Positions 25,925 to 34,212 of a DNA stretch of 64,000 bases are shown piece by piece. Both the position numbers and the translations under genes were made by a program. How positions within the stretch are numbered: position 1 is the stretch's first letter; every line of letters starts with the position of its first letter. The notes beneath the pieces are model-generated. The model saw only the letters and a program-made list of their open reading frames with translations. It was not told the DNA's origin and searched no databases. Source of the DNA: Bifidobacterium callitrichidarum (GTDB taxonomy: Bacteria; Actinomycetota; Actinomycetes; Actinomycetales; Bifidobacteriaceae); the NCBI RefSeq assembly GCF_003129905.1, contig NZ_QFFM01000008.1, positions 58,382-122,381 on the forward strand. The letters are read 5' to 3'.

Positions 25925-27346
25925 TTATTTCAGGTCTTTGCAATTGAACGAATGTCGCGCCAGCAGCACGCCGGCCGTGAGATACACCAGCGAACATGCG
26001 GTCACGCCGGTCTCCCAGAACGCGGTCGGCGCATCAAGCCCGAGTTCGGTGAACCACTGATTGCGCAGCAGCAATACGCCCACCGGATTGAAGCCGCCGA
26101 TCCACGCGAGCCACGGCGATCCTAACGAATGCGCCACACCCACAAGCCCGGTCAGCAGCAGCACGGTCATGCCCACGAGGCCCGCCACCGCGAACGTATT
26201 GCGGATCAGCAGTCCCAACACCGCCGTGAACAGGGCAAAGCACAGCGTGACCGCCAATCCCAGCGTCAATCTCACGAACAGGTACTGCCCGATGGTCAGG
26301 TCCCACCAGGTGACGAACGGCTGTTGCCCGAACACCGTGTTGAACTGGCTGGACACGCTCGCACTCCACACGCCGCGCACGTCGAACACCATGAGATACG
26401 GCACCACGATCGCCGCGACGAGCAGCAGATACGCCACCGTTGTGGCGATGAGCCCGGCCGCGATTTTGGGTGCCGCGAGCCGCCGGCCCGTACGGGTGGT
26501 CATCAGCAGCTGCTCGGTGCCGGACGTGCGCTCGGAACCAAGCGCCAGCGCCATAAGCAGCACCGCCAGCACGCAGGTTTCGTAGAACAGGTAGCTGGTC
26601 ATGCGCGACCAGTGCAGCAACGTGTCGTCGGTGGCCGTCCCGGCCGCCAGGTCCATCGCCGCTCCGGCTGCGGTCAGGTGCGTCACTCGTGTGGCGTAGG
26701 CGTCGTATTTGCGCTGCATCAGCCAGGTGGCCACCGGATCGCCGGCGACCTGCGCGAGCATCGCATCGCGCGTGGCTGCCGGGTCGTAAGTGGCGAGCGT
26801 GTTCGTCGTGCCTCTGGTGACGGCCGTAAGCTGCCGGTGCAGTTCATCGTTCGTCAGCGTGGAATCGGTGGGGATTCGTGCGGTGATGACGATTGCGTTA
26901 TGGTCTGTGGCTTCCGGGGTTGACGATGCATCGGCTGCGGTGGCCGCGTCGGTTGCGTCGGTTGTTGCACCGGAGGCGACGTTGTTGACAGTGGAACGAC
27001 CGGACTCGTCGGCACCGGCGTCGACCTGCGCAAGCTTCCGACTGAAGTCGGGGCCGGTCCTGCCGCCGATGGTCACGGCGACGGCGCTCGCGTAATTGTG
27101 CAGCGCGACGGTGTTCGCCGGCACGGTCGCGGCCAGCATGAGATTCACCAGCGCGAACACGGCGACGATCGCCCACACCAGCGGCAGTCGCGCGATTTTG
27201 ATCAGTTCGGTGCCGGTGAATCGCAGGGGATGCATGGCAATGATGATTCGGGGTGCATTGGTGGCTTCGGTCCCGGCAGCGGGCAGGCCCACGCTGGTTT
27301 CCGACCGGAGTCGTACATGCCTTGCCGGTTGTGACGACGTGCTCAT
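25925..27346 (-). CDS. ABC transporter permease
   Basis: A 473-residue membrane protein with one helix near residues 42-65, an extracytoplasmic domain of about 180 residues, and about six C-terminal helices ending near residue 465. The layout matches the other permease of this operon, and the two presumably form a heterodimer. The start at 27346 is set by GGAGG five bases upstream; the ATPase stop (27350-27348) is one base away, so translation is likely coupled. The segment GATTDATDAATAADASSTPEA (about residues 115-135) is low-complexity. Confidence 0.8.
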   Translation of the reverse strand: MSTSSQPARHVRLRSETSVGLPAAGTEATNAPRIIIAMHPLRFTGTELIKIARLPLVWAIVAVFALVNLMLAATVPANTVALHNYASAVAVTIGGRTGPDFSRKLAQVDAGADESGRSTVNNVASGATTDATDAATAADASSTPEATDHNAIVITARIPTDSTLTNDELHRQLTAVTRGTTNTLATYDPAATRDAMLAQVAGDPVATWLMQRKYDAYATRVTHLTAAGAAMDLAAGTATDDTLLHWSRMTSYLFYETCVLAVLLMALALGSERTSGTEQLLMTTRTGRRLAAPKIAAGLIATTVAYLLLVAAIVVPYLMVFDVRGVWSASVSSQFNTVFGQQPFVTWWDLTIGQYLFVRLTLGLAVTLCFALFTAVLGLLIRNTFAVAGLVGMTVLLLTGLVGVAHSLGSPWLAWIGGFNPVGVLLLRNQWFTELGLDAPTAFWETGVTACSLVYLTAGVLLARHSFNCKDLK

Positions 27347-27347
27347 C

Positions 27348-28229
27348 TCAGCCTCCATAGATGACCAGGAAGGCGTCTTCGAGATTCGGCGCCACCGCGA
27401 TCGGCCCGGCGGTCGCGATACCCGATGCCGGTACACCCGCAGCGCCGGCGACGGGCTCGGGTGAGTAGATGCGCAGCCGCGTCACGCCGCCGTACTGCAC
27501 CTCGGACAGCAAACGTTGTCCTCTGGTCAGTGGCATATCCACCGGCACCTCGTAAATCTTGCCTTCCATTGACTTGCAAATATCGGCCGGCGCGGCATTG
27601 GCGAACACCATACCGTCGCGCAGCATCACGATATGGCCTGCAATCGTTTCCAAGTCGGAAACGATGTGGGTGGAAAGGATGACGATGCGATTGGCGGCGA
27701 ACGAGTGGATGATGTTGCGGAAGCGCACGCGCTCCTTCGGATCGAGGCCCGCGGTGGGCTCGTCGAGGATGAGGATGCGCGGGTCGTGCACGAGCGCCTG
27801 TGCGATGCCGACGCGCTGGATCATGCCGCCCGAGAACGTTCGCATCCGCTTGTTCGCGGAATCCGTGAGACCCACCATGTCCAGCAGCGTGGTGATACGC
27901 TCGTCCAGTCCGGCGCGTGGCATGCCCTGCAGCGCGGCGATATAGCGCAGGAGCTGGCGCGGTGTGTAGTTCGGGTAATAGCCGAAATCCTGCGGCAGGT
28001 AGCCGACCTGGCCGCGATAGCGCTCGCCGAGGGCCGTGATGTCCTCGCCGTCCAGTCGGATCGCGCCGGTATCGGGGAAAAGCAACGTGGTCATGAGCTT
28101 CATCAGCGTGGTCTTGCCCGCGCCGTTCGGGGCGAGCAGTCCGTAGACGCCATGGTCGAATTCCAGGTTGATGTCGTGCAGGATGGTTTTGCCGGAAAGC
28201 TTTTTGGATACGTTGTCAACAGTGAGCAT
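27348..28229 (-). CDS. ABC transporter ATP-binding protein
   Basis: A 293-residue ATPase. Walker A is APNGAGKTTLMKL (about residues 34-46), the Q-loop is YLPQDFGYYPN, the signature motif is FSGGMIQRVGIAQAL (about 132), and Walker B is ILILDEPTAGLDP. The signature starts F-S-G-G rather than L-S-G-G. The DrrA/CcmA-like group with this plan partners ABC-2 permeases, which are the two genes immediately downstream. AAAGGA lies 8 bases before the ATG. A GGCTCCCC repeat separates it from the membrane-protein gene upstream. Confidence 0.93.
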   Translation of the reverse strand: MLTVDNVSKKLSGKTILHDINLEFDHGVYGLLAPNGAGKTTLMKLMTTLLFPDTGAIRLDGEDITALGERYRGQVGYLPQDFGYYPNYTPRQLLRYIAALQGMPRAGLDERITTLLDMVGLTDSANKRMRTFSGGMIQRVGIAQALVHDPRILILDEPTAGLDPKERVRFRNIIHSFAANRIVILSTHIVSDLETIAGHIVMLRDGMVFANAAPADICKSMEGKIYEVPVDMPLTRGQRLLSEVQYGGVTRLRIYSPEPVAGAAGVPASGIATAGPIAVAPNLEDAFLVIYGG

Positions 28230-28269
28230 GGTAGGTCCTTTCAGGTGGAAGCGAGCAGCACCTTTTCTT

Positions 28270-28356
28270 GGCTCCCCTTGTCAGGGGAGCTGTCGGCAGA
28301 GCCGACTGAGGGGTAGTTAAAGGTATTGAGCCAATTCTGGTTTTGGCGCAGTCAGA
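28270..28356 (+). repeat. GGCTCCCC palindromic repeat with remnant right terminal repeat
   Basis: The core at 28270-28316 closely matches those at 38791 and 63468. Just to its right CAATTCTGGTTTT (28334-28346) resembles the terminal repeat CAATCTTGGTTTA of the element at 63430, so this looks like an old copy. Confidence 0.65.
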
Positions 28357-28364
28357 CGTGACAA

Positions 28365-29591
28365 TCAGGCGAACCGTGCGACGGCGGGGGAGCGGCGCAC
28401 GAATCGGTTCATCGCTGCGAAGTAGGCGATGCCCGTCGCTACGGCGGTGACCAGCGCGACCATCGGCGGCAGGCCGGTCAACAGCGGGGACAATGAGTCG
28501 TGCCAAGTGAGCAGCACCACTCCCAGCGCCACCCATGCGGCCGGCACCACAATCATCGACCACGGCCAGCGGCAGCGCACGTCCGCCGCCAACTGCGCGA
28601 TGCCGAAAAGGAACAGCGCACTGAACGCCACGCCCAGCAGCGTCACCAGTGAGAACCGGGAGACCGGAGCGTTTGTCGTCATGACGAAGCCGGTCGCTCC
28701 GGGTGCGCTTGCCGCACCTGTCGTGCCGTTGGTTACGCTGCCCGATCCGACGAATCCCATCTGCATGCCGACTTCGTTGACGCACAGTCCGTACGCCACG
28801 ATGAGCGTGGCCGCCACCGCGCCAACCACCAGCATGCGCAGCGCACACAGGCGAACGAACGACCATCGCATCGTGCGCAGCAGTTCGTCGGTGCGCTGTT
28901 CGTGCTCGCGCCATCGCACCAGCAGATGCGTGGCCTCGTACAGGAACGGCGCGGCTAGGAACATGCTCGCGTACAGGGTGCCGGGGTCGGTGAAGACGCG
29001 AACGCCGTCGGACAGTATCCGCAGGAACGGAATAAGCCACACCGCGACGGTCATCACCAGGGCTACCGCCACGCAATCCCATGCGCCGAAGAACAAGTCC
29101 CGCAGGCGCAGGGAGCCGCGCGCCTCACGCAGTGTGGACCACAGGGTAACGCGCTTGGGCACCCCAGCTCGGACCGCCGCCGCAATTGCCTGCTCGCGCC
29201 GCAGCGGCGAAGCGGCCAAGGCGCTGGTAATGGCGGCATTGACGGCTTCGCTGGTCGTCGTGTTTGCCGGACCGTTGTTCGGGTCGGCAGCGTGCAGGAC
29301 GTGGACATCACGTGCAGTGCCGCTGTTATCGTTGCCGGCGTGTGACATATTGGCAATGATGACATTGCTCATGCCGACAGCCGAGCGCGCTCCGAACTCG
29401 GGTTCGTCCGTGATTGCCGCGGCCGCCATACGTGCCGTCATGGCCTGCATGATGCGGGATTCCATACGGTCGAAATCACCTCGATCGGCGGCACGGTTGA
29501 CGGCATCTGCAGTGGCGCCGACCGCGCGGATGCCACCGTTGTCACGAGTGCCGGAATCCGTGGCAGTGTTGCGATCAGTCTGCTCGTTCAT
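28365..29591 (-). CDS. Six-helix membrane protein co-encoded with an ECF sigma factor
   Basis: A 408-residue protein I cannot assign to a named family. Residues 1-165 are cytoplasmic-looking and rich in Ala, Asn and Thr. Six hydrophobic helices follow (LFFGAWDCVAVALVM, TLYASMFLAAPFLY, LCALRMLVVGAVAA, FSLVTLLGVAFSALFL, MIVVPAAWVALGVVLL, VALVTAVATGIAYFA). Its start overlaps the sigma-factor stop by 17 bases, so the two are translationally coupled. This position and topology suggest a membrane anti-sigma factor or sensor for the sigma factor, but no zinc-binding HxxxCxxC motif is visible. Confidence 0.75.
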   Translation of the reverse strand: MNEQTDRNTATDSGTRDNGGIRAVGATADAVNRAADRGDFDRMESRIMQAMTARMAAAAITDEPEFGARSAVGMSNVIIANMSHAGNDNSGTARDVHVLHAADPNNGPANTTTSEAVNAAITSALAASPLRREQAIAAAVRAGVPKRVTLWSTLREARGSLRLRDLFFGAWDCVAVALVMTVAVWLIPFLRILSDGVRVFTDPGTLYASMFLAAPFLYEATHLLVRWREHEQRTDELLRTMRWSFVRLCALRMLVVGAVAATLIVAYGLCVNEVGMQMGFVGSGSVTNGTTGAASAPGATGFVMTTNAPVSRFSLVTLLGVAFSALFLFGIAQLAADVRCRWPWSMIVVPAAWVALGVVLLTWHDSLSPLLTGLPPMVALVTAVATGIAYFAAMNRFVRRSPAVARFA

Positions 29592-30378
29592 CGCCGAACT
29601 CCTTTCGAATCGCTTGGATAAGTCGGTAGTAGCGGGCCTTCACAGCCTCTGTGCGCTCGCCGCGGGCCTGCGCGATTTGCGGGAACGTGAGCCCTGCGGC
29701 CGTGTGCAGGTGGAAGATCTCCTGGGTGCCGGCATCGAATCGGGAGACGAACGTCTCGATGCGGGCCAGCAGATCGGCATCGGCCTGCGATTCGGCCGGG
29801 TCCCGCGCCTGTCCGGCTCCGGCGACGGGTTTGGCGGCGCCGCTGGCGATGGCATTGCCAACGGTGTCACCGCCGCCGATGCTGGGCTGTGGGTCCAGAG
29901 GTGTGGTCGTGACACGATGCGCCCGCCGTGCGTCGATCACCTTGCGTGAGGCGATGGCGTACATCCAGGTGCGCACCGATGCCTTGCCGGGGTCGTAGGT
30001 AGGCAGCGCCCGCAGGACGGCGATCATCGTCTCCTGCGTGAGGTCGAGCGCATGGTCGCGGTCGCCGGTCGTGCGCCAGATGAGGGCGCACACGTCATCG
30101 AAATACGCGCGCACCAACTGGTCGGCCGCCTCCTGTGAACCATGGCGAACGATTGCACGGATCAGTCGCCGGTCGGTTGCGGCGCGGATCTCGGCAGCTT
30201 CGTCGGTCCCAACAGGGATTTCGGTGCGGGCATCGGCAGCGCCGGTGACTCCGGCGGGCCGGGCCGTGTCGGCGGGCGTAACGTGTGCGTTGGCTCGGGC
30301 GTCAGCAGCATCGGAGGTCCCGGCAGGCGTACCGTTACGCCTGCTCCCGCCTCGCCGTGCCGCCGTGAACCAACCCAT
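29575..30378 (-). CDS. ECF-type RNA polymerase sigma factor
   Basis: A 267-residue sigma-70 family protein. Region 2 spans about residues 78-150 (DQLVRAYFDDVCALIWRTTG, then HALDLTQETMIAVLRAL and VRTWMYAIASRKVIDARR). Region 4 lies at about 205-262 (LTFPQIAQARGERTEAVKARYYR). The first 65 residues and the linker between the regions are Ala/Gly/Thr-rich and unusually long. The ATG at 30378 follows AAGGGAG. It heads an operon with a membrane protein, an ABC ATPase and two permeases, and probably controls that operon. An inverted repeat (30414-30440) lies just upstream. Confidence 0.9.
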   Translation of the reverse strand: MGWFTAARRGGSRRNGTPAGTSDAADARANAHVTPADTARPAGVTGAADARTEIPVGTDEAAEIRAATDRRLIRAIVRHGSQEAADQLVRAYFDDVCALIWRTTGDRDHALDLTQETMIAVLRALPTYDPGKASVRTWMYAIASRKVIDARRAHRVTTTPLDPQPSIGGGDTVGNAIASGAAKPVAGAGQARDPAESQADADLLARIETFVSRFDAGTQEIFHLHTAAGLTFPQIAQARGERTEAVKARYYRLIQAIRKEFGDERAD

Positions 30379-30413
30379 GACTGTCTCCCTTTCATCGCGT
30401 TCACAGGTATATA

Positions 30414-30440
30414 CGTGCAAGGCTCGCGAATCGTTGCACG
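30414..30440. promoter_or_regulatory. Inverted repeat upstream of the sigma-factor gene
   Basis: CGTGCAA (30414-30420) and TTGCACG (30434-30440) flank a 13-base spacer. TATATA lies immediately on the sigma-gene side, so this could be an operator or promoter element for either divergent gene. Confidence 0.4.
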
Positions 30441-30542
30441 GAACTACATCCGGGCGTGTCGAAGATGTAAGGATGCGGCCGGGACCAATGCCCGCGCCAA
30501 TCCATACAATGCAAGGTAGTGAACCTAAGCCAGGAGGGTTGA

Positions 30543-32018
30543 ATGTCCATTCCGCTGATTCTTGCGTCCAAGTCCAAGCCGCGCCGTGATGTGCTGTATG
30601 CGGCCGGCATCTGCCCCACGATTCGTGTCTCGCATGTGGATGAGCCCGCCGCGCTGGAGACCGCCGCCAAGACCGCCGGCGCGGCGGTCGATGAGCTGAC
30701 CGTCGATCAGCGGGTGATGATTCTGGCCGAGGCCAAGGCGCAGGCCGTGCACCGCGCCTACCGCAACGTGGCCGCGACGGCCGCCGCCGCGACCGGTGAG
30801 CGTGTGATCGCCTACCCGTTGCGTGCCGCCGAAGTGCAGGCCGAGGATGCCGCTGAGTCCGGTTCTGGTTCCGGCACGCCAGCCGCCGCGAACGAATCGC
30901 AGTCCATCGACTACTCCAAGGACCGCATCGCCACCACCCGCGACTTCTCCGGCGTGGACATGCCGACCGTCACTGAGCCCATCTCCAACGTCATCGCCAT
31001 GCAGCCGGGGCTCACGCGCGCCACGGTCGGCCCGCTCATCATCGGCTGCGATTCGATGTTCCTGCTGGACGGCGAATGCTACGGCAAGCCGCACAGCGCC
31101 GAAGTCGCGCGCGAACGTCTGCGTAAAATGCGTGGGGCCAGCGGCGAACTGTGGACCGGCCACTGCGTCATCGACTTCGCCACCGGCCGCGTGGCACGCG
31201 GGGCCAGCCACGCCGTCGTGAAGTTCGGCGACTTCACGGACAAGGACATCGAGCGGTACATCGCCACCGGCGAGCCGCTGGAAGTGGCTGGATCGTTCAC
31301 GCTGGAAGGCTTCGGCGGCGCGTTCATCGACGGCATCGAAGGCGACCCGCACGGCATCATCGGCATCAGCCTGCCGCTCCTGCGCAAGCTGACCCGTGAA
31401 CTTGGCGTGGACTGGACCGACCTGTGGAACGTCAAGCGCGGCGAAAGCGCGCCCGAGGCGGCGGACGCAGCCGGCATCCCGGCGGCCGGCAAGGATAACC
31501 TGCCTCCCGTCGAGAACGTGCACCAGCCCGGCGACGGTTGGGTGGACTGCGCCTGCGGCCGCAAGCATTGGGGCACCAACGGCGCGTCCGGCATCCTGCT
31601 GGCCCGCCGTGACCCGTCCACCGGCAAGGTGATGGACGTGGTGATGCAGCACCGCGCGGCATGGAGCGCGGAAGGCGGCACGTGGGGCATCCCCGGCGGT
31701 GCCACGGCGGACGGCGAATCGCCCATCGAAGGCGCGCTGCGCGAAAGCTACGAGGAAGCGAACATCACCCCAGAGGACATCGAGGTGGTCGGCTCCTACC
31801 GTGAGGATCACGGCCCGTGGGCGTACACCACCGTCTTCGCGTTCGAGAAGCCCGGCCACACCGTTGAGCCCAAGGCCAACGACGACGAAAGCAAGGAGAT
31901 CTGCTGGATCCCGATCGCTGATGTGCCGAACCGCAAGCTCCTGACCGCCATGAAAACCGACTGGCCCCGCTTCGCCGCCCGCCTGGACGAGCTGGCCGGC
32001 AAATACGCGGCCAAGTAA
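30543..32018 (+). CDS. Maf-like nucleotide pyrophosphatase fused to a NUDIX hydrolase
   Basis: A 491-residue two-domain protein. The N-terminal Maf domain (about 1-290) begins LILASKSKPRRDVL, close to the family LASxSPRR, and has GCDSMFLLDGECYGKP around residue 168, containing the catalytic Asp. It is split by an insertion at about residues 78-155. The C-terminal part (about 335-490) starts with a short Cys-containing segment and carries a Nudix box (about 385-407) matching Gx5Ex7REUxEExGU, except that the late Gly is Asn (RESYEEANI). Both domains hydrolyse nucleoside triphosphates or related pyrophosphates, so the fusion is presumably a house-cleaning enzyme. AGGAGG precedes the ATG. Confidence 0.9.
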   Translation: MSIPLILASKSKPRRDVLYAAGICPTIRVSHVDEPAALETAAKTAGAAVDELTVDQRVMILAEAKAQAVHRAYRNVAATAAAATGERVIAYPLRAAEVQAEDAAESGSGSGTPAAANESQSIDYSKDRIATTRDFSGVDMPTVTEPISNVIAMQPGLTRATVGPLIIGCDSMFLLDGECYGKPHSAEVARERLRKMRGASGELWTGHCVIDFATGRVARGASHAVVKFGDFTDKDIERYIATGEPLEVAGSFTLEGFGGAFIDGIEGDPHGIIGISLPLLRKLTRELGVDWTDLWNVKRGESAPEAADAAGIPAAGKDNLPPVENVHQPGDGWVDCACGRKHWGTNGASGILLARRDPSTGKVMDVVMQHRAAWSAEGGTWGIPGGATADGESPIEGALRESYEEANITPEDIEVVGSYREDHGPWAYTTVFAFEKPGHTVEPKANDDESKEICWIPIADVPNRKLLTAMKTDWPRFAARLDELAGKYAAK

Positions 32019-32048
32019 ACCGTTGAACTTCTCGGTGGTGAATAGGCG

Positions 32049-32106
32049 AATAATCGACTGTTTCCGTACGATGCGATTGAATCGGCAACGGAGCAGTCGA
32101 TTATTT
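32049..32106. terminator. Long hairpin between the Maf-NUDIX gene and the toxin-antitoxin pair
   Basis: AATAATCGACTG (32049-32060) pairs exactly with CAGTCGATTATT (32095-32106), and CCGT/ACGG extend the stem after a small mismatch. AT-rich flanks fit bidirectional termination of the convergent genes. Confidence 0.7.
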
Positions 32107-32114
32107 ATTTATGT

Positions 32115-32477
32115 TTACGCCAGTGCCTTGTCCAGCAACTCATCAATGGCTGCTTCCCTCGTCAGATGATGCGTTTGTGCGTAGATGAGGATTTTCTGAT
32201 CGCGGGTAAGCCCGGCTTGGACGAGACTTTGTCCAAGTGCCTGCCGGGTGTATTCGCTTGGCGTGATTTTTTTGGCCTGAGCCGCCGCCTCCACTAGTTT
32301 CCACAGTTCGTCCGGCATACGAATGGTGTGTGCCTTCATATCGACTCGGCTTGGAGGGAACGGGTCATCTTCCCGCGTGAGTATCGAATTCGGGAAGCCG
32401 TCTTCCGCCTCCTGTGCCCAGTGGTCGACCATATCGTCGGTGATCGGCGTGCCATCTTCGGCTATGTACTGCTTCAT
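32115..32477 (-). CDS. Ribbon-helix-helix protein, probable antitoxin
   Basis: A 120-residue acidic-then-basic protein. Residues 45-80 (AHTIRMPDELWKLVEAAA, then ITPSEYTRQAL) fit a ribbon-helix-helix DNA-binding domain. Its ATG overlaps the stop of the upstream small gene in an ATGA, the usual coupling of toxin-antitoxin operons, here with the putative toxin first. The C-terminal stretch QTHHLTREAAIDELL shares eight residues with the partner protein. The assignment rests on size, the fold prediction and context. Confidence 0.7.
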   Translation of the reverse strand: MKQYIAEDGTPITDDMVDHWAQEAEDGFPNSILTREDDPFPPSRVDMKAHTIRMPDELWKLVEAAAQAKKITPSEYTRQALGQSLVQAGLTRDQKILIYAQTHHLTREAAIDELLDKALA

Positions 32478-32809
32478 GCTCGGCTCCGTTCCGTGAAGAA
32501 TCCTTTGGTGAGATAGTTCGCATGAATGACGAGTGGTTCCGGGTCCGCCGTCTTCACGTAAACCAGTTCGATTGGCCTGCGCTGCTGGTCGAATCCTATG
32601 ACCGCCCATCTTTGCGGTTCTGTTGTGCGGTCGCGCCACCGAATCTTTGCCGGTCCAAGGCGCGTGTCGAATGCCGATTCGATTTGCTCGCGGGTGAGAT
32701 GATGCGTCTGCAGGGCATGCGGATGAATCTCGATGTTGAGTTGTACATCATTATCATACTCTGATGTATGACGATTGTCATACGTGCTGTCGTCGGGGTG
32801 CGTGGGCAT
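32474..32809 (-). CDS. Small protein, probable toxin partner of the RHH protein
   Basis: A 111-residue protein. After an acidic N-terminus, residues 30-105 (IEIHPHALQTHHLTREQIES and the later RPIELVYVKT and LVIHANYLTKGF) resemble small RelE/BrnT-like or DUF4258-like toxins of actinobacteria, though I cannot name a family securely. AAAGGAG lies 6 bases before the ATG at 32809. A palindrome GTATGAC-N4-GTCATAC (32766-32783) lies within its early codons and may be an autoregulatory site. Confidence 0.6.
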   Translation of the reverse strand: MPTHPDDSTYDNRHTSEYDNDVQLNIEIHPHALQTHHLTREQIESAFDTRLGPAKIRWRDRTTEPQRWAVIGFDQQRRPIELVYVKTADPEPLVIHANYLTKGFFTERSRA

Positions 32810-33010
32810 GAGGGCTCCTTTGCCGGTGATGTTGGCGTGCTCGTGGTCACCGTATAAGGAGCCGGCTTCAGGTGTCCAGCCGAATGGACCTATGTGGTTC
32901 CAGCTTCCGAAGTTATCCACATTGCCGAATCGGCGTGCGTTGCTTCTCCGTGTGAGTCATAGAACGATTGTCGTACGTTGCGTGAGACTGGTCCGCGTGG
33001 CTGCGTCAAG

Positions 33011-34207
33011 TCAGTCGGCCCCTTGTTGCTTTCTATTGCGAGTACGGAACATCTGCTGCGCAGAAGGATTCTCGGTCTCAAATTCCCAGCGGATGTGGAG
33101 CTGGTAGTGCTGTCCGGCGGGCAACTCGGGGGAGAGCTCGGATGGGTCGTTGATGGAGTTCGGCACGAAGCCGGGCTCCAGGGCATAACCGGCCGATGGG
33201 CCGTACGTATGCCCGCTGGTGCCGAGAACGTTTTCCATGAATCCGGCGCTGTAGAACAGCACGGCCGGGGCGTTGGCGTATTGCGTCATGCGGATGCCGG
33301 TGCGCGGGCTGTACGCGCTCGCCAGTTTGCGCATGCCGTTGCTGTTGGCCGGCTCGCGCGGGCTGCCTGATGCGCCGGATGCATCTGGTGCATCAGGATG
33401 GCCCGGTCCGTCTGGCTTGCTCCCGTCCAACCGGCTCAGCTCAAGTGTGGCAGCTCCCGGCAGTTGCCCTGCGGCGTCCTCGAACACGAACGCATGGTTG
33501 TATCCGCGCGCGGCAAGAATCTGCTCATCGCCCGTATCGAGCCCCGACCGCAGGGCCTCGCCGATTACACGCGGCGCACGGAAATCCATCGCCGTGCCCT
33601 CGACCGGTGCATGGGGCAACGGAATGAACCGCTCATTGGTCGGGCAGAAGCGGTCGGTGAAGATCTGCAATTCCTGATCCAGCATGTCCCCGCTGCCCTC
33701 GCCCGAAAGGTTCCAGTAGGCATGGTTGGTCATGTTGGCGATGGTGGTCCGGTCGCAATCCGCGTCGATGACGAGGTCCAGTGCGTTTCCGGCAACGCCG
33801 TAACGGGCCTGGATGTCCATCGTTCCGGGGAATCCCTGGTCGCCATCCGGCGAGGTCAGCGCCAACGTCACGGAGCCCCGTCCATGTTCGATGACGGTCC
33901 AGCGGCGATGCTCGTAACCGTCCGGCCCGCTGTGCGAGCTGTTGGTGTCCTCGTTGGCAGCCAATCGGTGGGTTTCGCCGCCGATGACGCACCGCGCGCG
34001 GGCGATGCGGTTCGCGTTACGACCGATGATCGCGCCAAGATAGCAGTCGTCGGCCGCGTAATCATCAACCGTGGGCAGGCCCAGCAGCACGTTCGTCGGA
34101 TTGCCGTCGCGATCCGGCACGATGACCGCCATCAGCCGTGCCCCGTAATCGGTCACGCTTGTGCTGATGCCATGCCCGGTGCTATCCGTGATATCGATGC
34201 GTTCCAT
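33011..34207 (-). CDS. galM: Aldose 1-epimerase (galactose mutarotase)
   Basis: Interconverts alpha and beta anomers of galactose or glucose so that they can be phosphorylated. The 398-residue protein is longer than the usual 340-350. Family landmarks are GRNANRIARAR, the catalytic His region TNHAYWNL (about residue 165), and the Glu-containing ALEPGFVPNSIND near the C-terminus. Residues about 255-290 are a Pro/Gly/Asp/Ser-rich insertion. It is five bases downstream of the AraC gene, so the two are co-transcribed, and lies at the edge of a galactoside-use locus. Confidence 0.92.
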   Translation of the reverse strand: MERIDITDSTGHGISTSVTDYGARLMAVIVPDRDGNPTNVLLGLPTVDDYAADDCYLGAIIGRNANRIARARCVIGGETHRLAANEDTNSSHSGPDGYEHRRWTVIEHGRGSVTLALTSPDGDQGFPGTMDIQARYGVAGNALDLVIDADCDRTTIANMTNHAYWNLSGEGSGDMLDQELQIFTDRFCPTNERFIPLPHAPVEGTAMDFRAPRVIGEALRSGLDTGDEQILAARGYNHAFVFEDAAGQLPGAATLELSRLDGSKPDGPGHPDAPDASGASGSPREPANSNGMRKLASAYSPRTGIRMTQYANAPAVLFYSAGFMENVLGTSGHTYGPSAGYALEPGFVPNSINDPSELSPELPAGQHYQLHIRWEFETENPSAQQMFRTRNRKQQGAD

Positions 34208-34212
34208 GGGAA

